Below, piece by piece: positions 26,567 through 38,600 of a stretch of 64,000 nt of DNA. A program made the translations under genes and the position numbers. The notes beneath the pieces are model-generated. The model searched no databases. It was not told where the DNA came from and saw only the letters and a program-made list of their open reading frames with translations. Positions within the stretch are counted from its first letter, which is position 1; every line of letters begins with the position of its first letter. The stretch lies in NCBI GenBank assembly GCA_037576195.1, contig CM075104.1:2548775-2612774 (forward strand). The letters are read 5' to 3'. This stretch comes from Phytoseiulus persimilis. Taxonomy: Eukaryota; Arthropoda; Arachnida; Mesostigmata; Phytoseiidae.

Positions 26567-26574
26567 TATATAAG
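26567..26574 (+). promoter_or_regulatory. TATA box of the cuticle protein gene
   Basis: TATATAAG lies 54-61 bases before the predicted start codon, so transcription would begin around 26590-26600, near an initiator-like TCACAG. A TATA box followed by a short leader and a tiny first exon is the usual arrangement of arthropod cuticle protein genes. Confidence 0.75.
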
Positions 26575-26627
26575 CAGCCTAATTCTGTCACAGCGCACAA
26601 ACGCAAGTTGGAAGCAGCCACACCAAC

Positions 26628-26633
26628 ATGAAG
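26628..26633 (+). CDS. Cuticle gene exon 1 (start codon exon, Met-Lys)
   Basis: ATG AAG is followed directly by the donor GTAGCT and has a good start context (CCAACATG). The coding part is only six bases. It joins in phase 0 to exon 2, where MK plus AFLVLGLAVASAYA makes a textbook signal peptide; that fit is the reason for choosing this start. Reading through the donor would give a peptide that stops within about 16 codons. Confidence 0.82.
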
Positions 26634-29600
26634 GTAGCTACCACGATCATTTCAGACCAAACGCTCATAACCCCGTAAACCCGTGTCAACTTTCCTTGGT
26701 TCCGTTCGTCGAGCTTCTGGAAACTTGTCGCGGGCTTCGCCTGGGTCAGAATACCCCGGAACGGACAGGAGAGGTCCTTCCAGGAGGAGCATCCGCTGCC
26801 GAGATCATTGTGCAGTGAGTGCCATGGTGAAGTGCTGGTGCCTGCGTGCGTGCGTGCGTGTGTGCAGTCCTTGATGTGACCAAGCGTGCGGATCGCGGCG
26901 GTGACGTCGAATAGTGCGCGTTCTGCTGCTCCGAGTTGGTCGGACTTGATTTCGATCTCGTAGAATGCTGACCTCGAAGAGCACGACCATGCTGGATCCG
27001 GAAAACTTGTGTTCTCGATAGCTCGTGTTACGGGGTCGGCTCTTTCGCCGACATTTCGGACCGGAGCGACAGAAAGTGCGGTCGTGCTCGCTGACTCAGC
27101 ACGCAGACGCAGGAATGTGGGCCGCGGGATCCCAATGATTGGCGTTTTTCGAGTTCTTGGCTGCTCTGCGGGGTAGTTTTGTGGAATCGCACGGCCGTGT
27201 CCCTCCGGTCGGAGGTCCTCCTCTCCCTCTCACTGCTTCGTTTCCGGCTCGACTGGAGCCGGTGGAGTTCGTTTCTTCTTCCTTGCTCTCCGTGGATGGT
27301 CCCTGATGAAGAGCCCTCGGCCCGTTGCGGGAGCGATTGTATTCGGCGGGTGGGAGCCGGGGTCGAGTCGGTAGTGCATCACTGTCATTAGTAGAGACTT
27401 AATTTGCTTTCGTCCTCAACTGATGGCATCTGCTGTTTTCTGTATGCATGTTCAGCCGATGCGAACGGAACGCCACAATCGAGAGGGGAGCGAATCTTAA
27501 CAAAAGACGGCCGGGAGTGCGATTAGGGTCCGTATTGGCGGTCGGATCGAGCCGACTACGTGACTGCGGGTCTAGTCAGCAGATCTTCCGACTTCTGTTT
27601 TGCCGTTAGAGCCCACAGTCGAGGTAGCTGAAGGAAGAAAATGCCTCGTCGCAAGGAAAATACGTTGGGCACGGCCGGATTGCCTTGTTGCTGGCGCTGG
27701 TTCGCCGCCCCGACGAGCGAGTTCGCTCGAGTGGGACGTAGACCAAATCACCTCAATCTATTAAACGCCTCAGCCCGATGTAGAGGTGGATCGGACGGCA
27801 ATACGTCCCTCTCGAGAAGATTCAGCGGAAATCGGGAACCATGTCCGACGGCTCGGTCCTCGCATCACCTGCTCAAGCAGCAAACGTTTTCTACTCGAAA
27901 GCTGCAGCAGGGAGCTTCCCGCGGCGACGAAGTCAGGGAGCGGAGCCCCGCTCATCCCACTCTGTAGGGTTTCTGAACTGGATCATGTACGCTTCGCTCT
28001 TGAGACGATATGAGGAGCACGGTTCATCTTCAGCCCCTGTTCTCTCGGAGCGAACTTGCGACATTTTCCCGCGAATGTCCTCTGGTCGCTCATTAAAACC
28101 CCTCGAGTGTGTCAGAGCCCTTGTTACCGGGCCGGAATTCCGTGGCAACAGGATTCAGCTGGAAGGAGCTGCGGACGCGTTGAGTTCCTTCACGAGAAAT
28201 TCCCACCGCCCCGTCGTCGCTCTGAGCTATCCTCGGAGAATATACCCTCCGACGTCCCGCATAATCACTTCGTAAAAACGTCTCTCGGGCAAAGAAAAAC
28301 CTCTTGGCGAGTGGCTCCTATGATCAACACATTCCTCTCCAGCGGCCGCTTCGAGCTGTTGCGAGACTTCGCGAGAAGCCTCGATTCCGACATTCATTCG
28401 CTTCTATCCGATGCAAAGCCCGAAATTCAAGATGGAAGAAATCGAAACCGAAAAGGTTCGTCTCGACTGCGGCCGCGATCTATCTCGGCTTCCCGAGAGC
28501 TCCCGCCGCGCGTTTCCCTCTCGAATCCAGAAGTTTCTGAGCGATTCGATCTCCAACGACTCGGTGCATCTCATCGCCCTCCATGGATTCGCCCTCGGAG
28601 TTGCTCGAGGGTCGGAATACTCTTGGCGGCGACCGCGACGCGCCATTTTCCGACGTTCCGGAGACACTCATATCCCGGATCGCTAGCGAATGTATACGTG
28701 CATCGGGAGGGGTCACAGAAGAAAAATCGAAGTCGCCGTAGGGTGCACCGTTGGGGTTGTTCAGCGTTTTCTGTCCAATCGTTTGTTTCCAATCAATTCA
28801 ATATTTCTGCACCTGCGGCCCTCCGAAGAGCCATTTCTCAAAGTCATCGATCCGCGTTCCCGATGACTCAATCGTCCCGATGCCGCCTCCGTCGTGCTGC
28901 TATCGACGTATTGTTGACGTGAACCGTGCATGGCCCGCATTGAACCCGCCGCGCGGCCGAACCCAAGCCGACGGGAGCTATTGGTAACTAAAACTGTTAA
29001 TGGAGCTATTTTCGCTCGATCAAGATCGTTGTCAATATCGAGATAACATTTGCCAACCTAAACTATTGCTGTCAGTCCATCACGCAGGGCACGGTGTCCG
29101 AGTCCAAGCTGCTGAGTGGCTTCGTCGATCTCTCGATGAGAATGGTGATGACATCCGGTCGGCCCTCCTCAACGGTCGCGAGCTGTCTTTCGTGATCGAA
29201 AGCTGGAAAGATAACGCGGCCGGCTGCCGATTTCGATAACGGCCGCTCGTAGAATAAGCCACTCTTCCGGGTGCCGATTGTGCGGATGGCAGACGCGCCT
29301 CCCGCTCGGAGTCAGCTCCTTGTCGCTCCGCGGCTCGAGTTTGAGCTTCGGAGTAAATACACTCGGGAGCACAAAGCGGGAAACGAACTCCGCAAGACGT
29401 CATTCGAAGTATCAATCAGATCATTGCTGACATTGGTCTTCGCGTGATGGGCGTCCTCTCCAAATAACTCGCTACGGGAAAGCCTTTACAAACAGCCGTC
29501 GAGTCTTTCTGTCTGCCCCAGGTACCGTCACGTCATGGCGGAGCGGGGCACTTCACTTCTGCAGTTCCTCAAACTTCGTTCCCGACTTTCACCTCCGGTT

Positions 29601-32600
29601 CCGCGAGAGATCTGAACCCTGCGAGATTTCAGCGGTTTCGAGCGGATCTCCTCGGAGTCGTCCATCCCCCCCCCCCCCCCCCCCCCCCCGAAATCCAGCT
29701 GGAAACGTGGATGACTCGATTCGCGAGTGGATTCTCACCTTGGCCATTGATCTCACAGTGAGTCGGGCCCTCAAAAAGCCAGCGTTTTCGAGTACTCCGC
29801 GACATCCCAGTCACATTTTTCCATCGGCATACGCATGGTTGTTTGCGTCGCTCCCGTGGTCCTGGTCGTGGCCGTCGTCGTTGTCGTCTTCCTCGTTACC
29901 ACGCTGCTCACGAGTGGCCTGCTCGAGCTTCCCGAACTTTAATTGGGCCTCCTCGTCAAGGCCTCCGAAGGGCAAACTCGTTGAATTCGTTGCCCCGCAA
30001 CATCAGAGCGTTGGACGGAACCGAAGTTCCGAACATACTGTCAATCACCGGGCTGAAGGATGTTTTCCTTGGCGGAACCCTGAGCTTTCCCTGTCCGAGC
30101 ATTGAATACTTGTTAACGAATCGAGGAAAGCCTCTCCAGTGTCCCAGCTGAATTGAGCTCCACACAAGCATCTTATCGGCTTATCGGACCTCCGGTAGGT
30201 CTGTTACTGGTCGGATGCTCACTCGTTGCGTCTTTTCCGCCTCGGCCTCCGTCTCGGAAACTCTGTTCGAGCCCTGTGAGCGGCGGTTTTCGTTGTAGGC
30301 GGTTCACTTGATCGCGATACTCAGTTAAGAAGCCTTCGAACGCTCTTGTGGTGCTTGAACTGTTCCCATCCCTTCCCATCTTCTGGGATCAGACCGCAGG
30401 AATATGGCTCACTTCTGCATCGTACAGACTCTTGAGGGATCGTTTTCTTGCTCTCTTGTCGGGCAGGATATGACATCCCTCGCTACTTCCCTCTCGTAAT
30501 AGCATGTCGCAAAGGACGTCGTTCCTTCTGGGAATCCCGGAACAAAGAGCCCCGAGATCTATGTCCGAAAAGACGAACAATGGAATTCAGTTTGTTGATC
30601 CGTGACCGAGCGTTGTCCGGAAACGCTCTTTTTGGGTCACTGCCGCTCTTTCCATCACGGGTTCAGTAGAGCGCAAACACATTTTCTGTTGGATCGTTGT
30701 GATCTTTTTTATCGATCCACTATTTTCGTCCGTTTCCCCGCGAACTAGTAGGAGAACCTTCATTAGGGCGTTGAGCCGATCGCCAGCTCCACGGCTCGAT
30801 TCGATCTGTTTCGTCAATCGTTGTTGCCGTAGGCGTCATCAATCAATTTCTCTCGGTGAGCGCTGGATACCGAAAGGCCTGAATAATGAAAGTTCTGCCG
30901 GACGGAAAAAAGTCATTGTGAAGAGGTGAATGGGTGGATTGTACATGGATCGCTTGACTCACTGTTGTTCAAAACGGTTCGCTCTGCTGTTTGGGCTCGT
31001 TAATCAAATCCAACCTTGCCCAGAGCATCGCTTGGAGCTGTGATCGGAACAAAAATTCGTCGGCGCACAGAAACGCCGTCCGATACCGCCTCGGGCGGTG
31101 ACCTTATTGCATGAATCGACGTTTGGTGACGCTTTCGGTAGGGGTAACAGCGGCTTCGACCGCCTCCAATGTCAAGTACGGTGGCAGCGGCGACAACACA
31201 TCGACGGCAACAACCTTTTGCCACAACCATTGTCTCTATCGCGTTACATTTTGACGGATTGGTGACCGCGCTCCTTTGTACTGTACGCTGCGGTCTTCGA
31301 TGGCCGGAGCGGGCGGCCCTTCGCTGCCCTGCTTCCTGTCCTCATGGCAACAGTGCCCCCCCCCCCCCTCATAAATCAATTGCTGATCGCTTTAGGTAAT
31401 GACCTGGGCTTGGCGGTCACAACCCGGTCAGCAAGAACGATCGAGCCTTGTTTATCCTTGTTGATAGTGAGACGTTCTCGATAATCCGTTTTTGGGATCT
31501 GATCGATGGAATCAGCGCTTCGCTCTAATCGTTGGAATCATCGACAACATGTCGCAACTCCATGACAGTGTCGCAGCGATGTTCGAACTCCAACTCGGGG
31601 CGAGCGGTGTTTGCCTCGAGTCGCTTGAGCCAGCTGTGGCGCCTAATTGCTTTTGAAAGGAGCGCCAACAGTTTGTAACTCGATTCCCCGTTTCCGGATT
31701 AGATTAGGAGATTCGCTCGAAGGATTGACTGCAAAATCACCTTTCCACAACCGCTTTACTGGGAGATACTCACCCCGCGGCCAGCGGGCCACGGTTGGCT
31801 AATAGACTCCGACTGCGAAGCCGGGATCTCGAGGAATTGTGATCGCTCGAATTCATTCGTTCATCGATGGGTCTTGCCACGAAGTTCGCCCCGGGGTGGG
31901 TCGCAGTCACGATGATGGTTGTTCGAGCGGGTGATTGAGCCGTTGCAGCGTTCGAATCGAGGCTGCTAAAACTCGGTCGCGGCTCCACTCGGCTCAGGCC
32001 AGCGGGTAATCGCGTCTCCCAGAGCGATAGTGGCGCGCGTTACACGGAATCGATGACGTGATCCAGAATTGTTTTCTCATTCCGGAGACACGCATTTTTG
32101 ATTCGTCTCGAGCTACGGATTCTGACCTCACAGGAAACTCCGAGTTCCTGGACCGAACCTGTGGAGACTGTGCTCGACTGCAGGAAGTTACTCTGGTATC
32201 ACTGATCCGGTTGTGCACTCCTCTCGCTAGATCAACGGAGTCGGAATTGGCGTCCACGGTGAGGATCAAGAACGACCCCGGTGGTGTTGTTCCAAGGGAG
32301 AGGCTTCCGCAGTTAAACAGTGCTGATGATGATGGGCTCTAATTCGTCATTGTCAGCTGCTGGATCATCGTGCAGAGAACGGTAACGAAACTGTCTCTCG
32401 TCGGCGGCAAACCCGGGCATTTGGTGAATTCTTTCGAGGAGCGGAGTAGGATAACGGAAGGCGAATACGGGGTCGAGTGTCGCTCCTATCGCTGACCGAA
32501 GGGTGGCGAACGGAGGACTCATAGCTCGAGGAGATTTCCTACCTCCTAGCCGCTCGGTGAGTCTACCCCGAGCTACATAAAAACTGCGGGAAGATACTCG

Positions 32601-35600
32601 ACGATGGTTGGCGCACCAGAGGACAAAGGACTAATTAATTTCAGCAGATTAGCTCGACGGAAAACGGGGACGACCATGCTCCTAAGGACCTTTTTCCTCC
32701 TCCTGCCTCGTAGCTGCCCGCTATCCTTCCTCACGCCACGAGGCCGCCCGGGCATCCGAGAAGGCTGCCCGGTGGCGACAGGCGACATTCAGACAGCAGA
32801 CTCTGGAGATAAAGCGACTTGGTAACGATGGCCAGGTTCCTTCTGATGCCGCGCCTGCCCTTTTGGCCAGCCGCAGCCGCCACGACCGGTGTGGCGTCAA
32901 CTCATCTCGTATAGCACGATAATACCTCGGAAGGGAAGATGGCGGAAAACTGCTTGGTGTACGGGCTGCGAAGTCGATTCTAACCACTGCTAGCCGGGGT
33001 GATGACTCTCACATGCGAAAAGTTCTGCGGACCACCTCTACTTCATTTTGATCTGTGAAAAGCGGAAGCCTGGATTCCTTGTTGGATCGCTTCATTCCTC
33101 GGAGAGGAATCCCACAGCTGATGGCCGAAACGTTCCAATCCATCCAGGGGCTTCTGGAGAATCATTGGTACACTCGGTGTTGCGCAGCTCTCTTCTGGAC
33201 TCCTCCTCTTCAATCATCTCTTCCTCCTTCTCCCGTTTCACCCAAATGACCTCCCAATCCTGCGCCGCTATCTCGCAATATTCTTTCCCCGCCCATCATC
33301 ATTCTATTTTTGCTCTATTCTTTGCTTTCGCGACTTGCTCTCCCACTTCGTGTCGATCTGAGCTCATTGGAGAGCATATGTTAGAATCGCGCACCGTCTT
33401 CCCTGGGAAAGCTTTCACTCGCCGAAAGCATTATTTTCCGCTGAAAGGGCCGGGTGCGAGAAGGCGCGCAAACGCACGTTCCCGCAAGCTTGGGAGCATA
33501 CAAGTGAACGAGGAACGGCTGTTCGCAACGAGGCACCGAAAGAAATGGCAACACGCATAGTTCCGTAGAATCCGTCGTGAGGCGGCATGTACGGATTTGA
33601 GGGCTGTGATTTGGAGCACATGTTCGATACCAAGGTGTGCAAAAGCTACGTTCTACTCTCCATTCGGTTTCTGCTCCGCTTGTCCGCACACCCGCCAGGC
33701 TGCGGTACACGTCAGACCGACATTTTTCATCGAAACTCTCTCCTGGTAGCGATAGAAAAAGTTCCGCGGATCGAAGTGGATCTCCCCGAATCCCGTCTTG
33801 AGAGAGAAGGAAAAAGGAAGAGGGAGAGTGAAAGAGAGGAGGTGACCGGGTTTCGGCGCCGCCGTACTCGCTTCCTGAGAAGCGTGACCTTCAGCGGAAT
33901 CGTGGAGTCGAAGCTCCCTGAAGCTTCATTAGAGCGGGCAAAGCGATAGCTGTTATAATTTTTCTCTCTGAGCGCTTCGAATACAGTTTCTTTCTCCGTT
34001 CTTCTGCTGCCTGAGACCTTCCGCGTAACTCGAGAATTTCACCGCTGTTCCCCCAAGGAGTTCGTCTTCGGGGTTCGTTCGGAGTTCCTTGCGGCGGCAC
34101 CTTGACAAGGAGCGAATCCGGCACAACGGCGAGCCTGGATTCCCGCAGGAGCGCCGGCCGAAGAAGAAAAGCGGCTGGGCAAATCTCAAATTAGGGAGAT
34201 GACAGAAACACCAAGCGGAAGGGAGCGACACAAATAGGAAACAGAACAAGGGATTCCCGTTAGCGGAAACGCAGCGCATTGGACGGAATTCGGAGCTCTC
34301 GAAGTCCTCGGTGGCGGTGGTAAGAGGCTTAGAAGTGAAGTTCAATTTTTCACTCGGAAAGGCCACAGGAAGAAGCCACAGAGCAGACCTCAGTCAACAA
34401 CCTTTCCCTCGGGGAAGACGACGAACGAAACAGCGGCCGCGAGGGCAGCCCAAAGCGACGGCCAAGAAAACCTTCCGGAGCTCTCCCGTGTGCCACTTGG
34501 CTCGCTCGTCTGTGCGGTTTCTCTTCACGGAAAACGCATCTGCCGTTCGATTCGAATCTGTTCCTCAGATCTATCTCGTATGGTTTTCGGAGAAGAGAAT
34601 CCTCCCCATAAGCCCCTCGCGTACTTTCCTCCATGCTATATGTGGTATCGAGTTTACTGACAGGGAAATTGTTCTTTTCCAGGCGTTCCTCGTTTTGGGT
34701 CTAGCGGTCGCTTCAGCGTACGCCCGTTCGAACGACGGCTTCTCGAGCGTGTCTCGAACCGAAGACGTGAGTACTGAGACATTTTCGTGGGAGTAAACTG
34801 GAGCGAAGCGGGGCAACTTTAGCAACAGCTGCTGCGGGTTTTCCTGCGACGGCAGCTCCGAGTAGACAGGCTAGACCCCTCGTCTTAATTGAACTCAGTC
34901 AGCTCTTCGAGAACAGACGTCGGTCGTGCCAGGAGTCGCTCAGAAACCTTCTAGCGAGCTTACGTCACCGTTCGTTCGTAACCTCTCTCATCGTGCGGTT
35001 CAGCTCGTTGGGTTGCCCAGCTCCGCTAGCCGGAAGTCTCCTGTGCGGAAACTTCCATCCGCAAATATACGGAAACCTCTATGACCCCGCAGACGGTCAA
35101 GGAGCGAAGTAGTATGCTCCGTTGAGGAACCTACATCGACGCATGCGACCGGCTCGAGAGGAAAGAGGAGATCGATATCGGCCCGAACCGACCCGAGCCC
35201 GCTTTTCTTGTTTCTCCGACGGACGTCCGCCGCTCCCATTCGAGCGAAACAGAGAATTCTGAAGAGCATGTCGTCTGCCTCGAACGTGGACCTCGGTGGC
35301 AGAACTCTGACTCCTGGCTCCACGGCAGCTGCGGCAAGACGGGACGAGAATTCCGGGTTGACCGACCGACCGAGCGATTTGAGACGAGTTCACTCGCTGG
35401 TGCACTCTACCCAGTTCGGAGGGCCGCTCACAGCCCGGGAGAGAATTCGTTTCCGTAACGTTTCCGCGAGACGGTTGTTACTCCGTCTAGCTAGACATCG
35501 GGGAGACGTACGCCGAACGTCACCTAATATCCTCCTCACGTCTGCGTTATTGATGATGGCTGCGCTTGTACACCGGATATGACGAACTGCGATCAAGGCA

Positions 35601-38600
35601 CGAAGTTTTCCGAGCGTTTCTTGAAGTTGGCCCGATTCCTCCTGTGCACTCGAGATCGCTCCGGAGCTCGTTCCCGGTCAGAAATCCTAGAGCGCATCGG
35701 AATGGTCCCCAGGAGTGCGGGGTGATGATTCCTCAGCGCAGGAGCGCCTCACACGAAAGTCTTCCCCACTCTACTCTTCACAAATGCGAAACTGTTTTAT
35801 CCTCTGTCAGAACACTACGGGACGTTTCCTCGACGAACCGGTAACGAAACGAATCATTTCCGCTCTTCGTCCATTGTTAGTATTGAGTTTGTTGCTGTCG
35901 AAGCTCCTATCGGAGGGAGGGTGCGTTTCTCACCTACTTGTTTGCTTGTCCGTTCGTCTGTCTGTTCGTTTGTTTGTCGCAGCGTCCCGTGATTGTGAGA
36001 AGCGCTCGCGGATTTCACGCTGGAATAGGCACTGCTCGTTGTCGGCAACAAGCCACTCAGCGAAATTGATTGACTCGCGCACGTGTGTTTCCTGCATCCT
36101 CTCTCTCGTTCTCTCCCGTTTCGCCTCCTTGCTCTCCTGGTTCTTGCCACCCTTTGTCACCGCGGCTGTCACTCATGCTCACTGCCTTTGGGAGTCTTCC
36201 GTGTTCTTTCTCGGGCACGCGGCGTCCCTGGTCGTGTTTTTCATCCCCAGACTGATTCAATTTCTCTCTCTCTCTCTATAGTCACACGGCAACTACCAGT
36301 TCAACTACGATATCACCGACTGGGACACGAACCACAAGCGATGGGAAGTTTCGGACGCTCACAACAACCGTAAGGGTGGATACTCCATCACTGACGTCGA
36401 CGGAAAAGTTCGTCAGCTCGAGTACGTGGCCGACAAGGGCGGCTTCCGGGCTGTTATCCGCACCAACGAGCCTGGTAAGTCTCGCGATTTCGCAGTCCAC
36501 CCAATTAAGCAGGCCCCCTCCGACTACGATCGGTGGCTCTATGTAGTCTCTGGATCCGGTCTCTCTTGGCTTGGGGGATGATCCTCTCCGCGCGACGCAC
36601 AACTCTGGAGACCCGGCGCGAAGTCGCGTGCTCGATCTTCGAGAACGAAGCCTCCGGAGCGGCTGCTTACTGTAAGCTCACTTGCCGGGCCGGGCCTCAT
36701 GTGGAAGGGCTTCGGACGATTGGCAGCGCGGGCCCTGTCGAGATTTGATGGGATCCGCTCGTCTCTCAAAAAGTTTCGCGTCGCAAACCCTCCACATTGC
36801 GGCATCTGTTTCATTATGGGCGAGGAGCATTAGTGGAGCTTTGATGGATCCTCCAGAGCCATTAAGCATACAGCTCGCATGATGCTCTTGCCGCGTGTCG
36901 TACGGCCGACGTGTCGGCGCCAAGGGCATTGGAACTGGATTAATCACGAGCCACATTGGAACAGAGCGAGAGTACAGCTTGCGGAAATCTGATGAAGAAC
37001 AGAAAAACTCCGGCCAAACATTCAGATGTGGAACGGCGGCTCCCCGCTGATTGATGATCGGACTCCAAGCGCTTTGTTGCTGAATTCGGAATTCCCAGAA
37101 CGGAAATCGTTCGTCTTTTGTAGGACCGTGCCCCCAATCCTAATTCATCCGAGCTACGGAGAGAGGGTATTCCCGAGAATACTCTAACCGAGAGTGCGGG
37201 GTTTGGGGAGAGCGCCCCCCCCCCCCCTTCGACCGACCCCCATGCGCTGGTCTGTCGCTCGCTGGCAAAACGGACTTCGAAACGATACTGCTCGTCTCTG
37301 CCTGGCTCCGTATGTGCATACACGAATCCTTAAAGTGGGCTTAGGACAAACATCTGACTCCTTTGACGGAGCGGGCAGAAGGGCCCAGACCCGACAAGGG
37401 CGCCAAAGCCTTCCGACGGAGGATCTGGCCGTGTCCGATCTCGTCTGGGATTCACTGAATATGTTGAGCAGCGGGCCGAATAACTCCTGCGAGTCAATTG
37501 AACACAGAGCAGTGAACGTTCATAAAACCGAGTCCCATGAGGGTTTACGTTCACATGAGGAGACCGATATGGTCGATGTTATGGTCGTCGACTGCTGTTC
37601 GTGTGGTGGTGGATTCGTCGGGTTTATGTGAGAGTTTCTTCTCGGTTGCTCCGATTTCGAGCCTCATAAAAGTGATGAAGTTCGCGCGGCAGCGGGACGG
37701 GGAGGAGGGACAGCCAGCCAGTAGGTACACAGCGAACGTGTGAACGTTATGAAGCGTCGTAAACACAAACACACTCAGCAGATTTTCCGCCGAGTCCGCG
37801 AATCGTTATCTGCCGCTAGATATTATGTTGTGCCTGAACATAACACGATTTTTGCCTTGAAGGAACCGCTCCCGGATACAGTGGAGATGCCCTCTATGTC
37901 CGTGATGGTGTCAAGCAGATCATCACCGCTGCGCAACCCGCCCTCCAGTTGACCGGACACGTCATCAAACAAAAAGCAAGTAGTCCCCTCTAGACAGACG
38001 AGGAACACGATTGATTCCGATATCAGCGGACCGAACGATGGTCGGTGAAGGCCATCCTCAAAGCACGCTCCGGGGTATTTTTTTTTTCTGACGTCAGCGC
38101 TCGTGCAAACATCCCTCGACTAGCGTAATGAGTAGCTGTGTTCACATCAGATGTCATGAGGCCCCGACGGCGCGAACCGTGGCGCCCACTCGGAGCGAGC
38201 TCGGGTTTTGGGCTGGCAAAATGAGAGTGAAATCCCAGTCAGCCAGCTCCTCAGCAGCCTTCCGAAGGAGCCGTAAAATGAAAATATTGCCCCCATGAAT
38301 AATCCTCTTATCAGCTGAAAACAAAGAAAAAACGAGTGGGTGCGGCTTAGTCGGAGGACTAGTAGACGTGAAGCTTGCGTCGGGGAGGCTTGCGAAGGCA
38401 TTTGAGCTTCGAAAATACCTGACACAGAACTGCGCTCGAGACTCTCGCTGCTACGGCGGCTCCTGTTGCTCCCGTCGGCCGCAGCGGCTCGGCGATTGCC
38501 AACACAACGTACTACCCAGCATACAGCAACCCACATTTACAGCGTGTACGTCACTTTTATGGGTGACACTATGGCTGTTTGCGAAGAGTGGTAACGATCT

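Larger units (their letters stand above)
26634..34682 (+). other. Cuticle gene intron 1 (about 8.0 kb)
   Basis: Starts GTAGCT and ends TTCTTTTCCAG. It holds a TGCG/TGTG microsatellite (26843-26866), a 24-base C run (29666-29689), a 13-base C run (31356-31368) and a purine-rich AGGGAGAGTGAAAGAGAGG tract near 33800-33840. A 288-codon frame at 28056-28922 has no recognisable domain. A long first intron after a tiny start exon could carry enhancers, but I cannot point to specific sites. Confidence 0.75.

Noticed and set aside
28056..28922. 288-residue frame inside cuticle intron 1
   Set aside because: No domain, no homopolymer-free protein character, overlapped by frames on both strands; several such frames occur in this stop-poor DNA.
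36282..36602. 106-residue antisense frame over the chitin-binding exon
   Set aside because: The sense strand carries a well-known domain with good splice sites; the antisense has none.
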